A DNA stretch of 34,991 bases from assembly GCA_016176685.1 (NCBI GenBank), contig JACOWS010000005.1:1-34991 (forward strand), in the 5' to 3' direction. The stretch comes from Patescibacteria group bacterium (lineage in GTDB: Bacteria; Patescibacteriota; Minisyncoccia; Phycocordibacterales; SBAW01). The notes below the pieces were generated by a model, which saw only the letters and a program-made list of their open reading frames with translations, did not search any database and had not been told where the DNA came from. Positions 28,297-34,991 of this stretch are shown here, in pieces (the stretch's first letter is position 1; each line of letters opens with the position of its first letter). The translations under genes were made by a program, and so were the position numbers.

Positions 28297-28843
28297 GGTT
28301 TTCAAAAAACGCGTCTATATATTTTCCTTTGCCCGCGGCGCCGTAGTCGAGTACAAACGCGTGCTCCCACACATCGAGCGCCACAATAATGGGCAGTGTT
28401 GCAAAGTGCCCTATGTGCTGTTCACTGCTCCAACCGACCAAAAATTGTTTTGCTTCCTGGTCGAAGTACAACAGCGCCCAGCCTGGGCCGCGCATGCCGG
28501 CCACATGCCGCATTTCCTCTAAGCAATAGTCAGAGTCGTTGTATTGCTGTTTTAGAACTTGACCGAGCATTGAATCTCGGCTCAATGCTTTAGGTCCACC
28601 CTCAAACTGGGGGAAGTACAGCTCGTGCAAACGCATTCCGCCAAACTCAAAACTGCGGCGGCGCATCAGCTCGGCTATAGCCGGCGCATTTTTTTCACTA
28701 TCTTTCATCAACTCGCCTGCGAGCGCGGTCATCGCGTTAAAATTTTTAACGTAACCGGCATACAGCCCCAGGTGCTGCTTAATAGACTCGGCGGAAATGC
28801 CCTTAAGCTTGGGGATAGTAAACTTTTTTTCTTGGTATTGCAT
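28250..28843 (-). CDS. sod: Iron/manganese superoxide dismutase
   Basis: The 197-residue protein removes superoxide. The four metal ligands are visible: H24 (KQHLGLYAGYVKNFN), H73 (MRLHELYF), D157 and H161 (IVALDVWEHAFVLDYG). Metal choice cannot be decided reliably. ATG 28843 is the family start; on the minus strand TATACT lies eight bases upstream (complement at 28852-28857). The long upstream frame is not needed. It is embedded between the two comEC-related genes on the opposite strand, and its end overlaps comEC. Confidence 0.92.
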   Translation of the reverse strand: MQYQEKKFTIPKLKGISAESIKQHLGLYAGYVKNFNAMTALAGELMKDSEKNAPAIAELMRRRSFEFGGMRLHELYFPQFEGGPKALSRDSMLGQVLKQQYNDSDYCLEEMRHVAGMRGPGWALLYFDQEAKQFLVGWSSEQHIGHFATLPIIVALDVWEHAFVLDYGAAGKGKYIDAFFENLNWSVCERRFADTQK

Positions 28844-28881
28844 ATATAAGCAGTATAACGCAGTCCACAGGCACTTCTGTA

Positions 28882-28918
28882 GGGGGGGGGTTGCAAAAAA
28901 ACACAGTTGTGCTATTGT
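28882..28918 (+). promoter_or_regulatory. G9 tract and promoter of the secreted-peptide gene
   Basis: A run of nine G (28882-28890) abuts TTGCAA (28891-28896). A TATTGT box with TGC extension follows at 28913-28918 (16-base spacer). Homopolymer length changes directly at a -35 box could alter promoter strength. Confidence 0.5.
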
Positions 28919-28961
28919 TGTGTCGGACGATTTTGGGACGGAAGCGCAAAGGGAGGAAACC

Positions 28962-29207
28962 ATGCGCACTTTTATTCTCGCAGCAATGCTTTTTTTCTGT
29001 GCCAGCGCTTTGCAGGCACAGGAGGTCAATGGCGGTAAGGGGGACCAGGCCCCTCTCTACCAGCCGGCGGTGAATGCCGCCGGCAAGGCAGACCGAGCCA
29101 GCTCGGTCTTCCGCAAGAACAGCTCGGCCCCGGCCAAGGAGCTGATGCGGCCGGGGGAACGCAAATACGCTCCCATTGGGGAACACCCCAGCTTCATGCA
29201 GGCCTGA
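28962..29207 (+). CDS. Small secreted protein, unknown
   Basis: The 81-residue protein begins with a clear signal peptide (MRTFILAAMLFFCASALQAQ, cleavage likely after LQA). The mature part is polar and basic (about 61 residues, rich in Gly, Ala, Pro, Lys) with no Cys and no recognisable domain. GGGAGG stands five bases upstream of the ATG. It has its own promoter and a strong terminator, so it forms a one-gene accessory unit between sod and the ComEC-type hydrolase. Confidence 0.72.
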   Translation: MRTFILAAMLFFCASALQAQEVNGGKGDQAPLYQPAVNAAGKADRASSVFRKNSSAPAKELMRPGERKYAPIGEHPSFMQA

Positions 29208-29217
29208 CAAGTTTTTG

Positions 29218-29251
29218 GGCGGCGCGAGCAATCGCGCCGCCTCTCTTTTTT
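29218..29251 (+). terminator. Terminator of the secreted-peptide gene
   Basis: GGCGGCGCGA-GCAA-TCGCGCCGCC (29218-29241) is followed by TCTCTTTTTT. The TATAGT box of the next gene begins four bases after the T run. Confidence 0.92.
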
Positions 29252-29254
29252 ATG

Positions 29255-29267
29255 TATAGTGCGCGGT
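29255..29267 (+). promoter_or_regulatory. -10 box directly upstream of the ComEC-type hydrolase
   Basis: TATAGT (29255-29260) is seven bases before ATG 29268. This favours 29268 over the in-frame GTG at 29259, which lies inside the box. Confidence 0.6.
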
Positions 29268-30125
29268 ATGCAAAAGTTTTGGCGCTACCGCTCGTACTTT
29301 TTTGTCGGGTTCCTTGCACTTTTTACTTCAGCGCTATGGGTTGCGGTGTTTGCCGCAACCCCAAGCGGTGTACTCACCGTCGCGGTGCTCGACGTCGGGC
29401 AGGGCGACTCTATATATATAGAGTCGCCGACCGGGCAACAGCTCGTGATAGACGGTGGGCCGGGGAGCGCACTTTTGCAGGCACTCCCCGCCGTGATGCC
29501 TATGGGCGACCGTTCGCTTGACGCCATTGTCGAGACGCACCCCGATGCCGACCACATTAGCGGGTTTGTCGACCTCCTTGCCCGCTACACCGTAGATATA
29601 TTTATTAAGCCGGGGATAGCAAAAGATACTGCAACCGCCCGCGCGCTTGAGCGGGAAGTGGCGGATAAAAAAATCTCGACCTACCTTGCGCGCCGCGGCA
29701 TGTGGCTGGAGCTCGGCGGGGGAGCCGAGCTCCACATCCTTTCCCCGGAGCGCGATGTTTCGCGCATTACAAAAACAAACGACGGCGCGGTGGTCGCGCA
29801 CTTGGTCTATGGCAAGACCACTATGCTGTTTATGGCGGATGTGTCCAGTGCGGTGGAAAACCGCCTGGTGTTGCTTGATGGCACGGGGCTCAAGAGCGAC
29901 ATACTAAAAGTAGCCCATCACGGCTCAAAATATTCCAGCGCCAGCGCCTTTCTTTCCGCCGTTTCGCCTGCCGCCGCGGTTATTTCTGTCGGCAAAAACT
30001 CATACGGCCACCCCACAGACCAGGCGCTTTCTCGGCTTGCGGCGTATAGCGGCGAGATACTGCGTACCGACCAGGCCGGTACTATCGTATTTGTCTCGGA
30101 TGGGGAAAACTTTGTCCGAAAATAG
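29268..30125 (+). CDS. ComEC-type metallo-beta-lactamase domain protein
   Basis: The 285-residue protein has one N-terminal membrane helix (YFFVGFLALFTSALWVAVFA) and then a metallo-beta-lactamase fold of the ComEC C-terminal type: VAVLDVGQGDSIYIESPTGQ, VIDGGPG, the metal motif ETHPDADHISG, MLFMADV, and LKVAHHGSKYSS near the end. The family domain is thought to degrade or process DNA strands during uptake. With the domain-less comEC 1 kb upstream this makes a split ComEC system, the hydrolase being tethered outside the membrane. It ends at the family B hairpin. Confidence 0.9.
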   Translation: MQKFWRYRSYFFVGFLALFTSALWVAVFAATPSGVLTVAVLDVGQGDSIYIESPTGQQLVIDGGPGSALLQALPAVMPMGDRSLDAIVETHPDADHISGFVDLLARYTVDIFIKPGIAKDTATARALEREVADKKISTYLARRGMWLELGGGAELHILSPERDVSRITKTNDGAVVAHLVYGKTTMLFMADVSSAVENRLVLLDGTGLKSDILKVAHHGSKYSSASAFLSAVSPAAAVISVGKNSYGHPTDQALSRLAAYSGEILRTDQAGTIVFVSDGENFVRK

Positions 30126-30139
30126 TGACAGGCCAACTA

Positions 30140-30216
30140 CCCAAAAAGCAAACAAAAAAGAGAGCGCTCCGGGCCGCTAGGCCAAGTCTTACTCTCTTTT
30201 TTGTTTGCTTTTTGGG
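30140..30216. repeat. Family B long-stem hairpin, copy 2 (bidirectional terminator)
   Basis: A perfect 25-bp stem (30140-30164 against 30192-30216) encloses a 27-base loop (30165-30191) that is the reverse complement of the 23214-23240 loop with one difference. The outer stem is A/T-rich and unrelated to that of copy 1. It lies between convergent genes and has T runs in both directions. Confidence 0.9.
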
Positions 30217-30222
30217 GTGGTC

Positions 30223-30465
30223 CTAAATAACCCCCGCTGTTTTAAGTGTTTTGTAGGCGCCGCGTTTGGTAAGCGTTTTAAACCCTTTGGTAGAGAGGGT
30301 AACCACCACCGTGCGGTTGAGCTCCGGCACAAAAACACGCTTTTTTTGCATGTTGGGTTGTTTGCGGACAGAGCCGGTGGGGTTGTACTTGGTGGCGCGT
30401 ACGCGGTTGCTGTACCCGCCGCCTACCCGGGAGCCCTTTTTGGTGACTGGACAAATTTTCGCCAT
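30223..30465 (-). CDS. rpmB: 50S ribosomal protein L28
   Basis: The 80-residue protein matches L28: MAKICPVTKKGSRVGGGYSN, then KYNPTGSVRKQPNMQKKRVFVPELNRTVVVTLSTKGFKTLTKRGAYKTLK. Lys/Arg content is high and the length is normal. The start MAKIC is preferred; ATG 30477 adds four residues (MRIS). A palindromic ATGGTACCAT upstream can supply -10 boxes for this gene and the divergent M50 protease. Confidence 0.92.
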   Translation of the reverse strand: MAKICPVTKKGSRVGGGYSNRVRATKYNPTGSVRKQPNMQKKRVFVPELNRTVVVTLSTKGFKTLTKRGAYKTLKTAGVI

Positions 30466-30475
30466 AGAGATACGC

Positions 30476-30485
30476 ATGGTACCAT
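30476..30485. promoter_or_regulatory. Palindromic divergent promoter element
   Basis: ATGGTACCAT reads the same on both strands, giving TGG-TACCAT (extended -10 like) in each direction. The starts of rpmB and the M50 protease lie about 10-12 bases away on either side. The match to a -10 box is only moderate. Confidence 0.4.
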
Positions 30486-30497
30486 ACGAAAACACCT

Positions 30498-31133
30498 ATG
30501 CAAATAGACGTTATCTTTGGCGTTTTGGTCCTGCTGTTTTCCGTAATACTCCACGAGGTGGCGCACGGCTACATGGCCGACTACCTGGGCGACCCGACCG
30601 CGCGCCACTCGGGGCGGCTCACGCTCAACCCTATTTCGCACATAGACCCGTTTGGTTCGGTTATTCTGCCGGCGTTGTTGGCACTCACGCATTCGCCGTT
30701 TCTCATCGGCTATGCCAAGCCGGTGCCCTACAACCCCTACAACCTGCGCGGTTTTTATGGCGAGGCCCTGGTGGCTTTTGCCGGCCCGGCAACCAACATT
30801 GCTCTGGCACTGTTGTTTGGCCTCACCATACGTTTTTTTGGCGCACTCCTTAGCCCAGCATTGGTGAGCGCATTTGCGGTGGTGGTGTACATCAACATAC
30901 TCCTGGCGCTTTTTAACCTTGTCCCTCTGCCGCCCCTGGACGGCTCCAAGGTACTCTCCGCGATTTTGCCGACGCGCCTCGCGCTTGGCTACCACAACTT
31001 CCGCGCCTCCTTTGAGCGGCTCGGGATGTTTTCCGGTCTACTGCTTATTTTGGTTTTTTTGTACCTCTTTTCTCCATTCTTCTTCGCGCTCTTACGCAGT
31101 ACCTTCACGCTTTTGACAGGCGTGGGTATATAA
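30498..31133 (+). CDS. Site-2 protease family (M50) membrane metalloprotease
   Basis: The 211-residue protein is an intramembrane zinc protease. The zinc motif HEVAH (H19, E20, H23) lies in the first transmembrane helix, and the second motif NLVPLPPLDGSK supplies the Asp ligand. About five or six hydrophobic segments are visible. There is no PDZ or CBS domain, so it belongs to the short bacterial group with unknown substrates. It reads rightward, divergent from rpmB and ahead of rpsL. Confidence 0.93.
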   Translation: MQIDVIFGVLVLLFSVILHEVAHGYMADYLGDPTARHSGRLTLNPISHIDPFGSVILPALLALTHSPFLIGYAKPVPYNPYNLRGFYGEALVAFAGPATNIALALLFGLTIRFFGALLSPALVSAFAVVVYINILLALFNLVPLPPLDGSKVLSAILPTRLALGYHNFRASFERLGMFSGLLLILVFLYLFSPFFFALLRSTFTLLTGVGI

Positions 31134-31163
31134 AGTAGAGTACGGGCACTCCCGCTTGGGCGG

Positions 31164-31189
31164 CCTGCCTGCCGTCAGGCAGGGTTTTT
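31164..31189 (+). promoter_or_regulatory. Hairpin with T run ahead of rpsL
   Basis: CCTGCCTG-CCGT-CAGGCAGG is followed by GTTTTT and, eight bases later, the rpsL ATG. It looks like a terminator for the M50 gene, or an attenuator-like leader of rpsL. The palindrome has the look of a dispersed repeat. Confidence 0.6.
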
Positions 31190-31197
31190 AATTCCAC

Positions 31198-31608
31198 ATG
31201 GCACGCATCAACCAACTCATACGCAAAGGGCGCAAGGTCCGCCCCACCAAGTCTAAGTCGCCCGCTTTGGCGCGTGGCTTCAACGTGCTTGAAAACCGCC
31301 CGGTCTTTTACCCTTCGCCCTTTAAACGCGGCGTATGCACCAAGGTAACCACCACCACCCCGCGCAAGCCAAACTCCGCTATCAGGAAAATTGCGAGAGT
31401 TCGGCTCACCAACGGACAGGAAATAACCGCCTACATCCCCGGCGAAGGGCACAACCTCCAGGAGCATTCGGTGGTGTTGGTGCGCGCCGGCCGCGTAAAA
31501 GACATCAATGTGCGCTACCAGGTGGTGCGCGGCAAGCTCGACGCCGCCGGGGTAGAGAAGCGCGGCGTTTCCCGCAGCCGCTACGGGGTTAAGCGCGCTA
31601 AGAAATAA
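31198..31608 (+). CDS. rpsL: 30S ribosomal protein S12
   Basis: The 136-residue protein matches S12, with [53 protein letters not shown] and a basic end. In the decoding-centre loop normally written VKDLPGVRY this protein has VKDINVRY, one residue shorter and without the Pro. Lys of PRKPNS is kept. rpsG follows nine bases downstream, the classical str order. Confidence 0.97.
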   Translation: MARINQLIRKGRKVRPTKSKSPALARGFNVLENRPVFYPSPFKRGVCTKVTTTTPRKPNSAIRKIARVRLTNGQEITAYIPGEGHNLQEHSVVLVRAGRVKDINVRYQVVRGKLDAAGVEKRGVSRSRYGVKRAKK

Positions 31609-31617
31609 AAGAAATTT

Positions 31618-32088
31618 ATGCGCAGACCGGTAAAAAACAGAAACATCGTCGGCCCGGACCTTACCTACCACTCGGTCAAGGTTGAGAAATTTATAAACTC
31701 CGTGATGTGGGACGGCAAAAAGTCGACCGCGCGCAAGGTAGTGTACGGCGCACTCGAGAGCATCAAAAAGCTCGCCAAGACAGAGACCCCCTTGGAGGTT
31801 TTTGAAACAGCGATACGCAACGTGGGCCCCACGATGGAGATACGCTCGCGCCGCGTGGGCGGTGCCAACTACCAGGTACCGCGCGAGGTGACCCCGGCGC
31901 GCCGCCAAGCACTGGCTTTTAAGTGGATTTTGCTCGCCGCCCGCTCGGGCAAAGGCAAGCCCATGGCGGAGAAGTTGGCGACCGAGTTAATGGCCGCCGC
32001 CAACAACGAGGGCAGCGCCATAAAAAAGAGAGACGACACGCACCGCATGGCCGAGGCCAACAAAGCATTTGCCCATTTTGCCTGGTAA
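31618..32088 (+). CDS. rpsG: 30S ribosomal protein S7
   Basis: The 156-residue protein is a normal-length S7: MRRPVKNRNIVGPDLTYHSV, FINSVMWDGKKSTARKVVYGAL, NVGPTMEIRSRRVGGANYQV and a C-terminal helix ending AFAHFAW. It initiates folding of the 16S 3' domain. It is the second gene of rpsL-rpsG; the usual next gene fusA is displaced by about 520 bases of accessory DNA. Confidence 0.97.
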   Translation: MRRPVKNRNIVGPDLTYHSVKVEKFINSVMWDGKKSTARKVVYGALESIKKLAKTETPLEVFETAIRNVGPTMEIRSRRVGGANYQVPREVTPARRQALAFKWILLAARSGKGKPMAEKLATELMAAANNEGSAIKKRDDTHRMAEANKAFAHFAW

Positions 32089-32092
32089 TGTA

Positions 32093-32117
32093 ATCATAGA
32101 GGCGACGCCTCTATGAT
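32093..32117. repeat. 25-bp perfect palindrome, copy 2
   Basis: ATCATAGAGGCG and its complement flank a central A; otherwise identical to 7679-7703. It starts four bases after the rpsG stop codon, at the left border of the inserted accessory segment. Confidence 0.9.
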
Positions 32118-32150
32118 GCGGTGGGATGGCAAATGACAATTTGACAGTAG

Positions 32151-32187
32151 ACGCTGCGGTCGCTAAGGTGGCCGCAGCGTTCTTGTT
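32151..32187 (+). terminator. Terminator after rpsG
   Basis: ACGCTGCGG (32151-32159) pairs with CCGCAGCGT (32172-32180), followed by TCTTGTT. A TTGACA just upstream (32141-32146) could belong to a promoter reading into the next gene, but no good -10 is seen. Confidence 0.6.
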
Positions 32188-32212
32188 AAGTGTTAGGTAA
32201 TGGAGATCGGCG

Positions 32213-32524
32213 ATGAAACATCTCACGCTCCGGTGTGCAGGACGGAATTGTTGCACATTGGAGAAGTTATTTTGCCCCAAACCTGGGGAAGTGGTGGACA
32301 CCCAGTGCGGACCGCTGGAAATCTACCGCCAAACGAAAGCGCATTATCTGCGCTTACAATATGGCAATCAGCCGCGCAAGGTGGAATGGTATCTTGCGGG
32401 GGAACTCGGCGGCGAGACAGTCGAGATTACTCTGGTGTGTGCCAGGGTCGTCCGCGCCAAGCCACCCACCCATGCAAGAATGGGCGAGGCGGGTTTCCAC
32501 CCTATCAGTACTGAAGACGACTAA
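32213..32524 (+). CDS. Unknown 103-residue protein inserted between rpsG and fusA
   Basis: The protein is not recognised. It has an N-terminal Cys cluster (RCAGRNCCTLEKLFC), a further Cys in DTQCG, a strand-rich middle (HYLRLQYG, KVEWYLAGELGGETVEITLVCARVV) and an acidic end. The Cys pattern could bind metal, but spacing fits no family I know. GGAG seven bases before the ATG is a normal ribosome site. Terminators stand on both sides (32151-32187 and 32525-32572), so it is an isolated unit interrupting the str operon. Confidence 0.65.
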   Translation: MKHLTLRCAGRNCCTLEKLFCPKPGEVVDTQCGPLEIYRQTKAHYLRLQYGNQPRKVEWYLAGELGGETVEITLVCARVVRAKPPTHARMGEAGFHPISTEDD

Positions 32525-32564
32525 CCCGCCGCGCCGTAGTACGCGCGGCGGGCTTTGCTTTTTT
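32525..32564 (+). terminator. Terminator of the inserted gene
   Basis: CCCGCCGCGC (32525-32534) pairs perfectly with GCGCGGCGGG (32543-32552). CTTTGCTTTTTT follows. It begins one base after the stop codon. Confidence 0.92.
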
Positions 32565-32576
32565 CCTGTTTTCCGC

Positions 32577-32611
32577 TAGTATAGGGGGACGCCGTAGGGC
32601 GTCTATTTTTT
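32577..32611 (+). promoter_or_regulatory. -10 box plus 5'-terminal hairpin leader of fusA
   Basis: TAGTAT (32577-32582) is followed at the expected start point by GACGCC-GTAG-GGCGTC (32588-32603), then TATTTTTT and the ATG. The same order and loop (GTA) occur before the NYN nuclease gene. Read as DNA it also resembles a short terminator. Confidence 0.6.
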
Positions 32612-34765
32612 ATGGCAGAGACACGAGACTACCCGCTGGAGAAGATACGTAACTTCGGCATTATCGCGCACATTGATGCGGGAAAAACCACCACGTCCGA
32701 GCGCGTGCTCTTCTACACCGGCAGCCAACACAAGATAGGCGAGGTACACGAGGGTGAGACCACCACCGACTGGATGGAGCAGGAGCGCGAGCGCGGCATC
32801 ACCATCACCGCCGCGGCCATCACCTGTTTTTGGACCAAAACGGACGAACCCGACAAAATAGACAAGAGCAAAAAGTACCGCTTTAACATCATCGACACGC
32901 CGGGGCACATCGACTTTACCGCCGAGGTAAAACGTTCGATGCGGGTATTGGACGGCGCCATTGTCGTGTTTGACGGTGTGGCCGGGGTAGAGCCGCAGAG
33001 CGAGACCAACTGGCGCTACGCCGACGAGGCGCAGGTGCCGCGCATTTGCTTTATCAACAAGCTCGACCGCATGGGCGCCTCTTTTGAAAAGTCGTTTCAA
33101 TCAATCATCGACCGTTTGAGCAAAAGCGCCGTGCGCATGCAGCTCCCTATTGGCGCTGAAGAGCACTTTGAAGGTGTTATAGACCTACTAACCATGAAGG
33201 CCTACAAGTTTGAAGGAAACATGGGCGAGCAAGTGGTTGCAATGGAGATACCGGCAGAGTATGCAAGCGATGCCGCCAAATACCGCGCACAGCTGATAGA
33301 GAAAATAGTCGAGCACGATGATGCACTCATGACCGCATACCTCGACGGCAAAGAGCCCTCGGTAGAAGACCTCAAAAAGACCCTGCGCCATACGGTCATC
33401 AACAACAAAATCTTCCCCGTCTACACGGGCTCGGCGCTCAAAAACAAGGGCGTACAGCTGGTATTGGACGCCGTGGTGGACTACCTGCCCTCGCCGCTTG
33501 ATTTAGTAGCGGTCAAAGGTATCAACCCCAAAACGGGCGAGGAGGTAGAGCGCCATGCCTCCGACGAAGAGCCTTTTTGCGCGCTCGCCTTCAAACTCCA
33601 GTCCGACCCGTTTGTGGGGCAGCTTACCTTCTTCCGCGTGTACTCCGGCACCATAGAGGCGGGCTCATATTTATATAACTCAACCACCGGCTCCCGCGAG
33701 CGCCTGGGGCGCATTGTGCGGCTCCAGGCCGACAAACGCGAGGAGGTAAAGAAAGTTTTTGCCGGCGAAATTGCCGCGGCCGTGGGGCTCAAAGACACCC
33801 GCACCTCGCATACCCTATGCGACGAGGCAAACCCAATAATACTCGAGCAAATCAAGTTCCCCGAGCCGGTTATTTCCATGCGCATCGAGCCAAAGACCAA
33901 GCAAGACCAGGAAAAGATGGGTATAGCGCTTAAAAAACTCTCCGACGAGGACCCGACCTTTAAGGTAACCACCGACCCGGAGACCATGGAAACCTTGATT
34001 GCCGGCATGGGCGAGCTCCACCTGGAAATTCTTGTCGACCGGATGAAGCGCGAGTTTAGCGTCGAGGCAAATGTGGGGCGGCCGCAGGTTGCCTACCGCG
34101 AAACTATCCAAAAGCAGTCCGAGGCGGAAGGGAAGTATATTAAGCAAACGGGCGGCCGCGGCCAGTACGGCCATGTGCGCTTGCGCCTGAAGCCCTTGGA
34201 GCCGGTAGTTGAGGGCAAAAAAATCTCCAAAAACACCACGCGCGAGGAGCACTTCGAGTTTATCAACAACATCAAGGGCGGGGTGGTGCCGCAGGAGTTT
34301 ATCCCCGCGGTGGAAAAAGGCGTGCGCGAGGCGATGGAGCGCGGCATTGTCGCGGGCTACAAAATGGTAGACATCTCTTGCGAGCTCTACGACGGCTCTT
34401 ATCACGATGTGGACTCCTCCGAAATCGCCTTCAAAATCGCGGCGTCTATGGGCTTTCAAGACGCGGCCAAGGCGGCCGGCCCGGTGTTGCTCGAACCTAT
34501 TATGAAGGTAGAGGTGGTGGTGCCGGAGAAGTTTATGGGCGACATCACGGGCTCTTTAAACGGCAAACGCGGCGCTATAGAAGGTATAGACGAGCGCGGG
34601 CTTGCACGGGCTATACGCGCCACCGTGCCGCTTTCGGAAATGTTTGGCTACACCACCCAACTGCGCTCGATGACCGAGGGTCGCGCCTCTTTTACTATGG
34701 AGTTTGACCACTACCAGGTAGTGCCGCCGCAGGTGGCGCAAACTATCATCGCCGCGAGAAAATAA
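32612..34765 (+). CDS. fusA: Elongation factor G
   Basis: The 717-residue protein is the translocation GTPase of the ribosome. The G1 motif [13 protein letters not shown]2 [13 protein letters not shown]3 DTPGHIDF, G4 NKLDRMG and G5 SALKNKG are all present. Domains II-V follow, with GMGELHLEI, the domain IV loop GGRGQYGHV and the final [13 protein letters not shown] slightly long switch region ([20 protein letters not shown]) is the only deviation noticed. It has its own promoter and hairpin leader, being separated from rpsG by accessory DNA. Confidence 0.98.
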   Translation: MAETRDYPLEKIRNFGIIAHIDAGKTTTSERVLFYTGSQHKIGEVHEGETTTDWMEQERERGITITAAAITCFWTKTDEPDKIDKSKKYRFNIIDTPGHIDFTAEVKRSMRVLDGAIVVFDGVAGVEPQSETNWRYADEAQVPRICFINKLDRMGASFEKSFQSIIDRLSKSAVRMQLPIGAEEHFEGVIDLLTMKAYKFEGNMGEQVVAMEIPAEYASDAAKYRAQLIEKIVEHDDALMTAYLDGKEPSVEDLKKTLRHTVINNKIFPVYTGSALKNKGVQLVLDAVVDYLPSPLDLVAVKGINPKTGEEVERHASDEEPFCALAFKLQSDPFVGQLTFFRVYSGTIEAGSYLYNSTTGSRERLGRIVRLQADKREEVKKVFAGEIAAAVGLKDTRTSHTLCDEANPIILEQIKFPEPVISMRIEPKTKQDQEKMGIALKKLSDEDPTFKVTTDPETMETLIAGMGELHLEILVDRMKREFSVEANVGRPQVAYRETIQKQSEAEGKYIKQTGGRGQYGHVRLRLKPLEPVVEGKKISKNTTREEHFEFINNIKGGVVPQEFIPAVEKGVREAMERGIVAGYKMVDISCELYDGSYHDVDSSEIAFKIAASMGFQDAAKAAGPVLLEPIMKVEVVVPEKFMGDITGSLNGKRGAIEGIDERGLARAIRATVPLSEMFGYTTQLRSMTEGRASFTMEFDHYQVVPPQVAQTIIAARK

Positions 34766-34802
34766 TTTTGTTGATAACGCGCCGCCTGCCGCTTTTTTGC
34801 TA

Positions 34803-34814
34803 TATACTGGAGCC
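34803..34814 (+). promoter_or_regulatory. -10 box directly upstream of the last gene
   Basis: TATACT (34803-34808) is six bases before the ATG at 34815, matching the leaderless pattern. Confidence 0.6.
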
Positions 34815-34991
34815 ATGGAGTTTGATGCTACCAAGTACGCGGCGCTTGCCTTCGCGGGGGTGCTGTTTGTGGCGGTCGGTTTTTTTGGATTTATCTTTTT
34901 ATACAACGCCCCAGCACCGGAAGAAAAACAGTCTGCTCCAACCCAAAAGGAATTTACTCCTGAAGAAAAGCAGGCGATACTCGAGGACTTA
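34815..34991 (+). CDS. Partial single-pass membrane protein
   Basis: The window ends after 59 codons. A short N-terminus (MEFDATKYAA) leads into one transmembrane helix (LAFAGVLFVAVGFFGFIFLY), then a Pro/Glu/Lys-rich linker with two similar pieces (PEEKQSAPTQKEF, PEEKQAILED). The rest is not visible, so no function can be assigned. Confidence 0.65.
   Translation, partial: MEFDATKYAALAFAGVLFVAVGFFGFIFLYNAPAPEEKQSAPTQKEFTPEEKQAILEDL

Noticed and set aside
29743-29750. CCGGAGCG inside the ComEC-type hydrolase gene as another family B copy
   Set aside because: Only eight bases match and there is no flanking stem.
32141-32169. Promoter TTGACA-17-TAAGGT for the gene at 32213
   Set aside because: The -10 match is poor and it overlaps a terminator stem; read-through or an unseen promoter is as likely.

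Overview
The window looks like chromosomal DNA of an ultra-small, reduced-genome bacterium of the Candidate Phyla Radiation (Patescibacteria), most likely a Parcubacteria-type lineage with fairly high GC. This is inferred from gene content and style: compact one-copy housekeeping genes, a trigger factor without its PPIase domain, a ComEC split into separate channel and metallo-beta-lactamase genes, a stand-alone Cas2/PaaX-like protein, many tiny unknown genes, and tRNA genes without an encoded CCA. TGA is a stop codon throughout. No rRNA gene and no CRISPR array were seen.

Layout. 1-6.25 kb: start of a leftward exported protein, exonuclease III, CCA-adding enzyme (leftward), tRNA-Arg, tRNA-Gly, a YraN-like nuclease, tRNA-Pro followed by tandem copies of its 3' part, a SAM methyltransferase, a trypsin-like protease and a second tRNA-Gly. 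6.4-7.8 kb: accessory pair of unknown membrane genes with classical promoter, Shine-Dalgarno sites and terminator. 7.8-12.5 kb: HU, RNase Y, small membrane and ribbon-helix-helix-like genes, a truncated IS1595-type transposase with two tiny overlapping ORFs, a NYN nuclease and a small membrane protein. 12.5-16.2 kb (leftward): clpP, tig, a small membrane protein, ppa, nusA. 16.3-18 kb: a PilB/GspE-like protein that has lost its ATPase motifs. 18-20.7 kb: an island with two near-perfect promoters, a probable structured RNA, five very small genes and many hairpins. 20.7-25.5 kb: toxin-antitoxin pair, tpiA, pgk, HIT protein, recJ. 25.6-30.1 kb: hairpin-flanked Cas2/PaaX-like gene, RNase H, comEC, superoxide dismutase, small secreted protein, ComEC-type metallo-beta-lactamase. 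30.2-35 kb: rpmB, M50 protease, rpsL, rpsG, an inserted unknown gene, fusA and the start of a membrane protein.

Two things stand out across the window. First, start-site architecture. Most first-in-operon core genes carry a TATACT-like -10 box only 5-8 bases before the start codon, so their mRNAs should be leaderless. A few (comEC, fusA, the NYN gene, HIT) instead have a -10 box followed at once by a hairpin and then the start codon, so the AUG would be folded next to the 5' end. Accessory genes use Shine-Dalgarno sites and, in several cases, -35/-10 promoters. Second, a class of repeats in which a conserved core is enclosed by long, near-perfect stems whose sequence differs between copies. 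One family sits in-frame inside recJ and the methyltransferase, another lies in intergenic hairpins, and a third brackets the Cas2/PaaX-like gene with covarying stems. These are the best candidates for an undescribed mobile or regulatory system.
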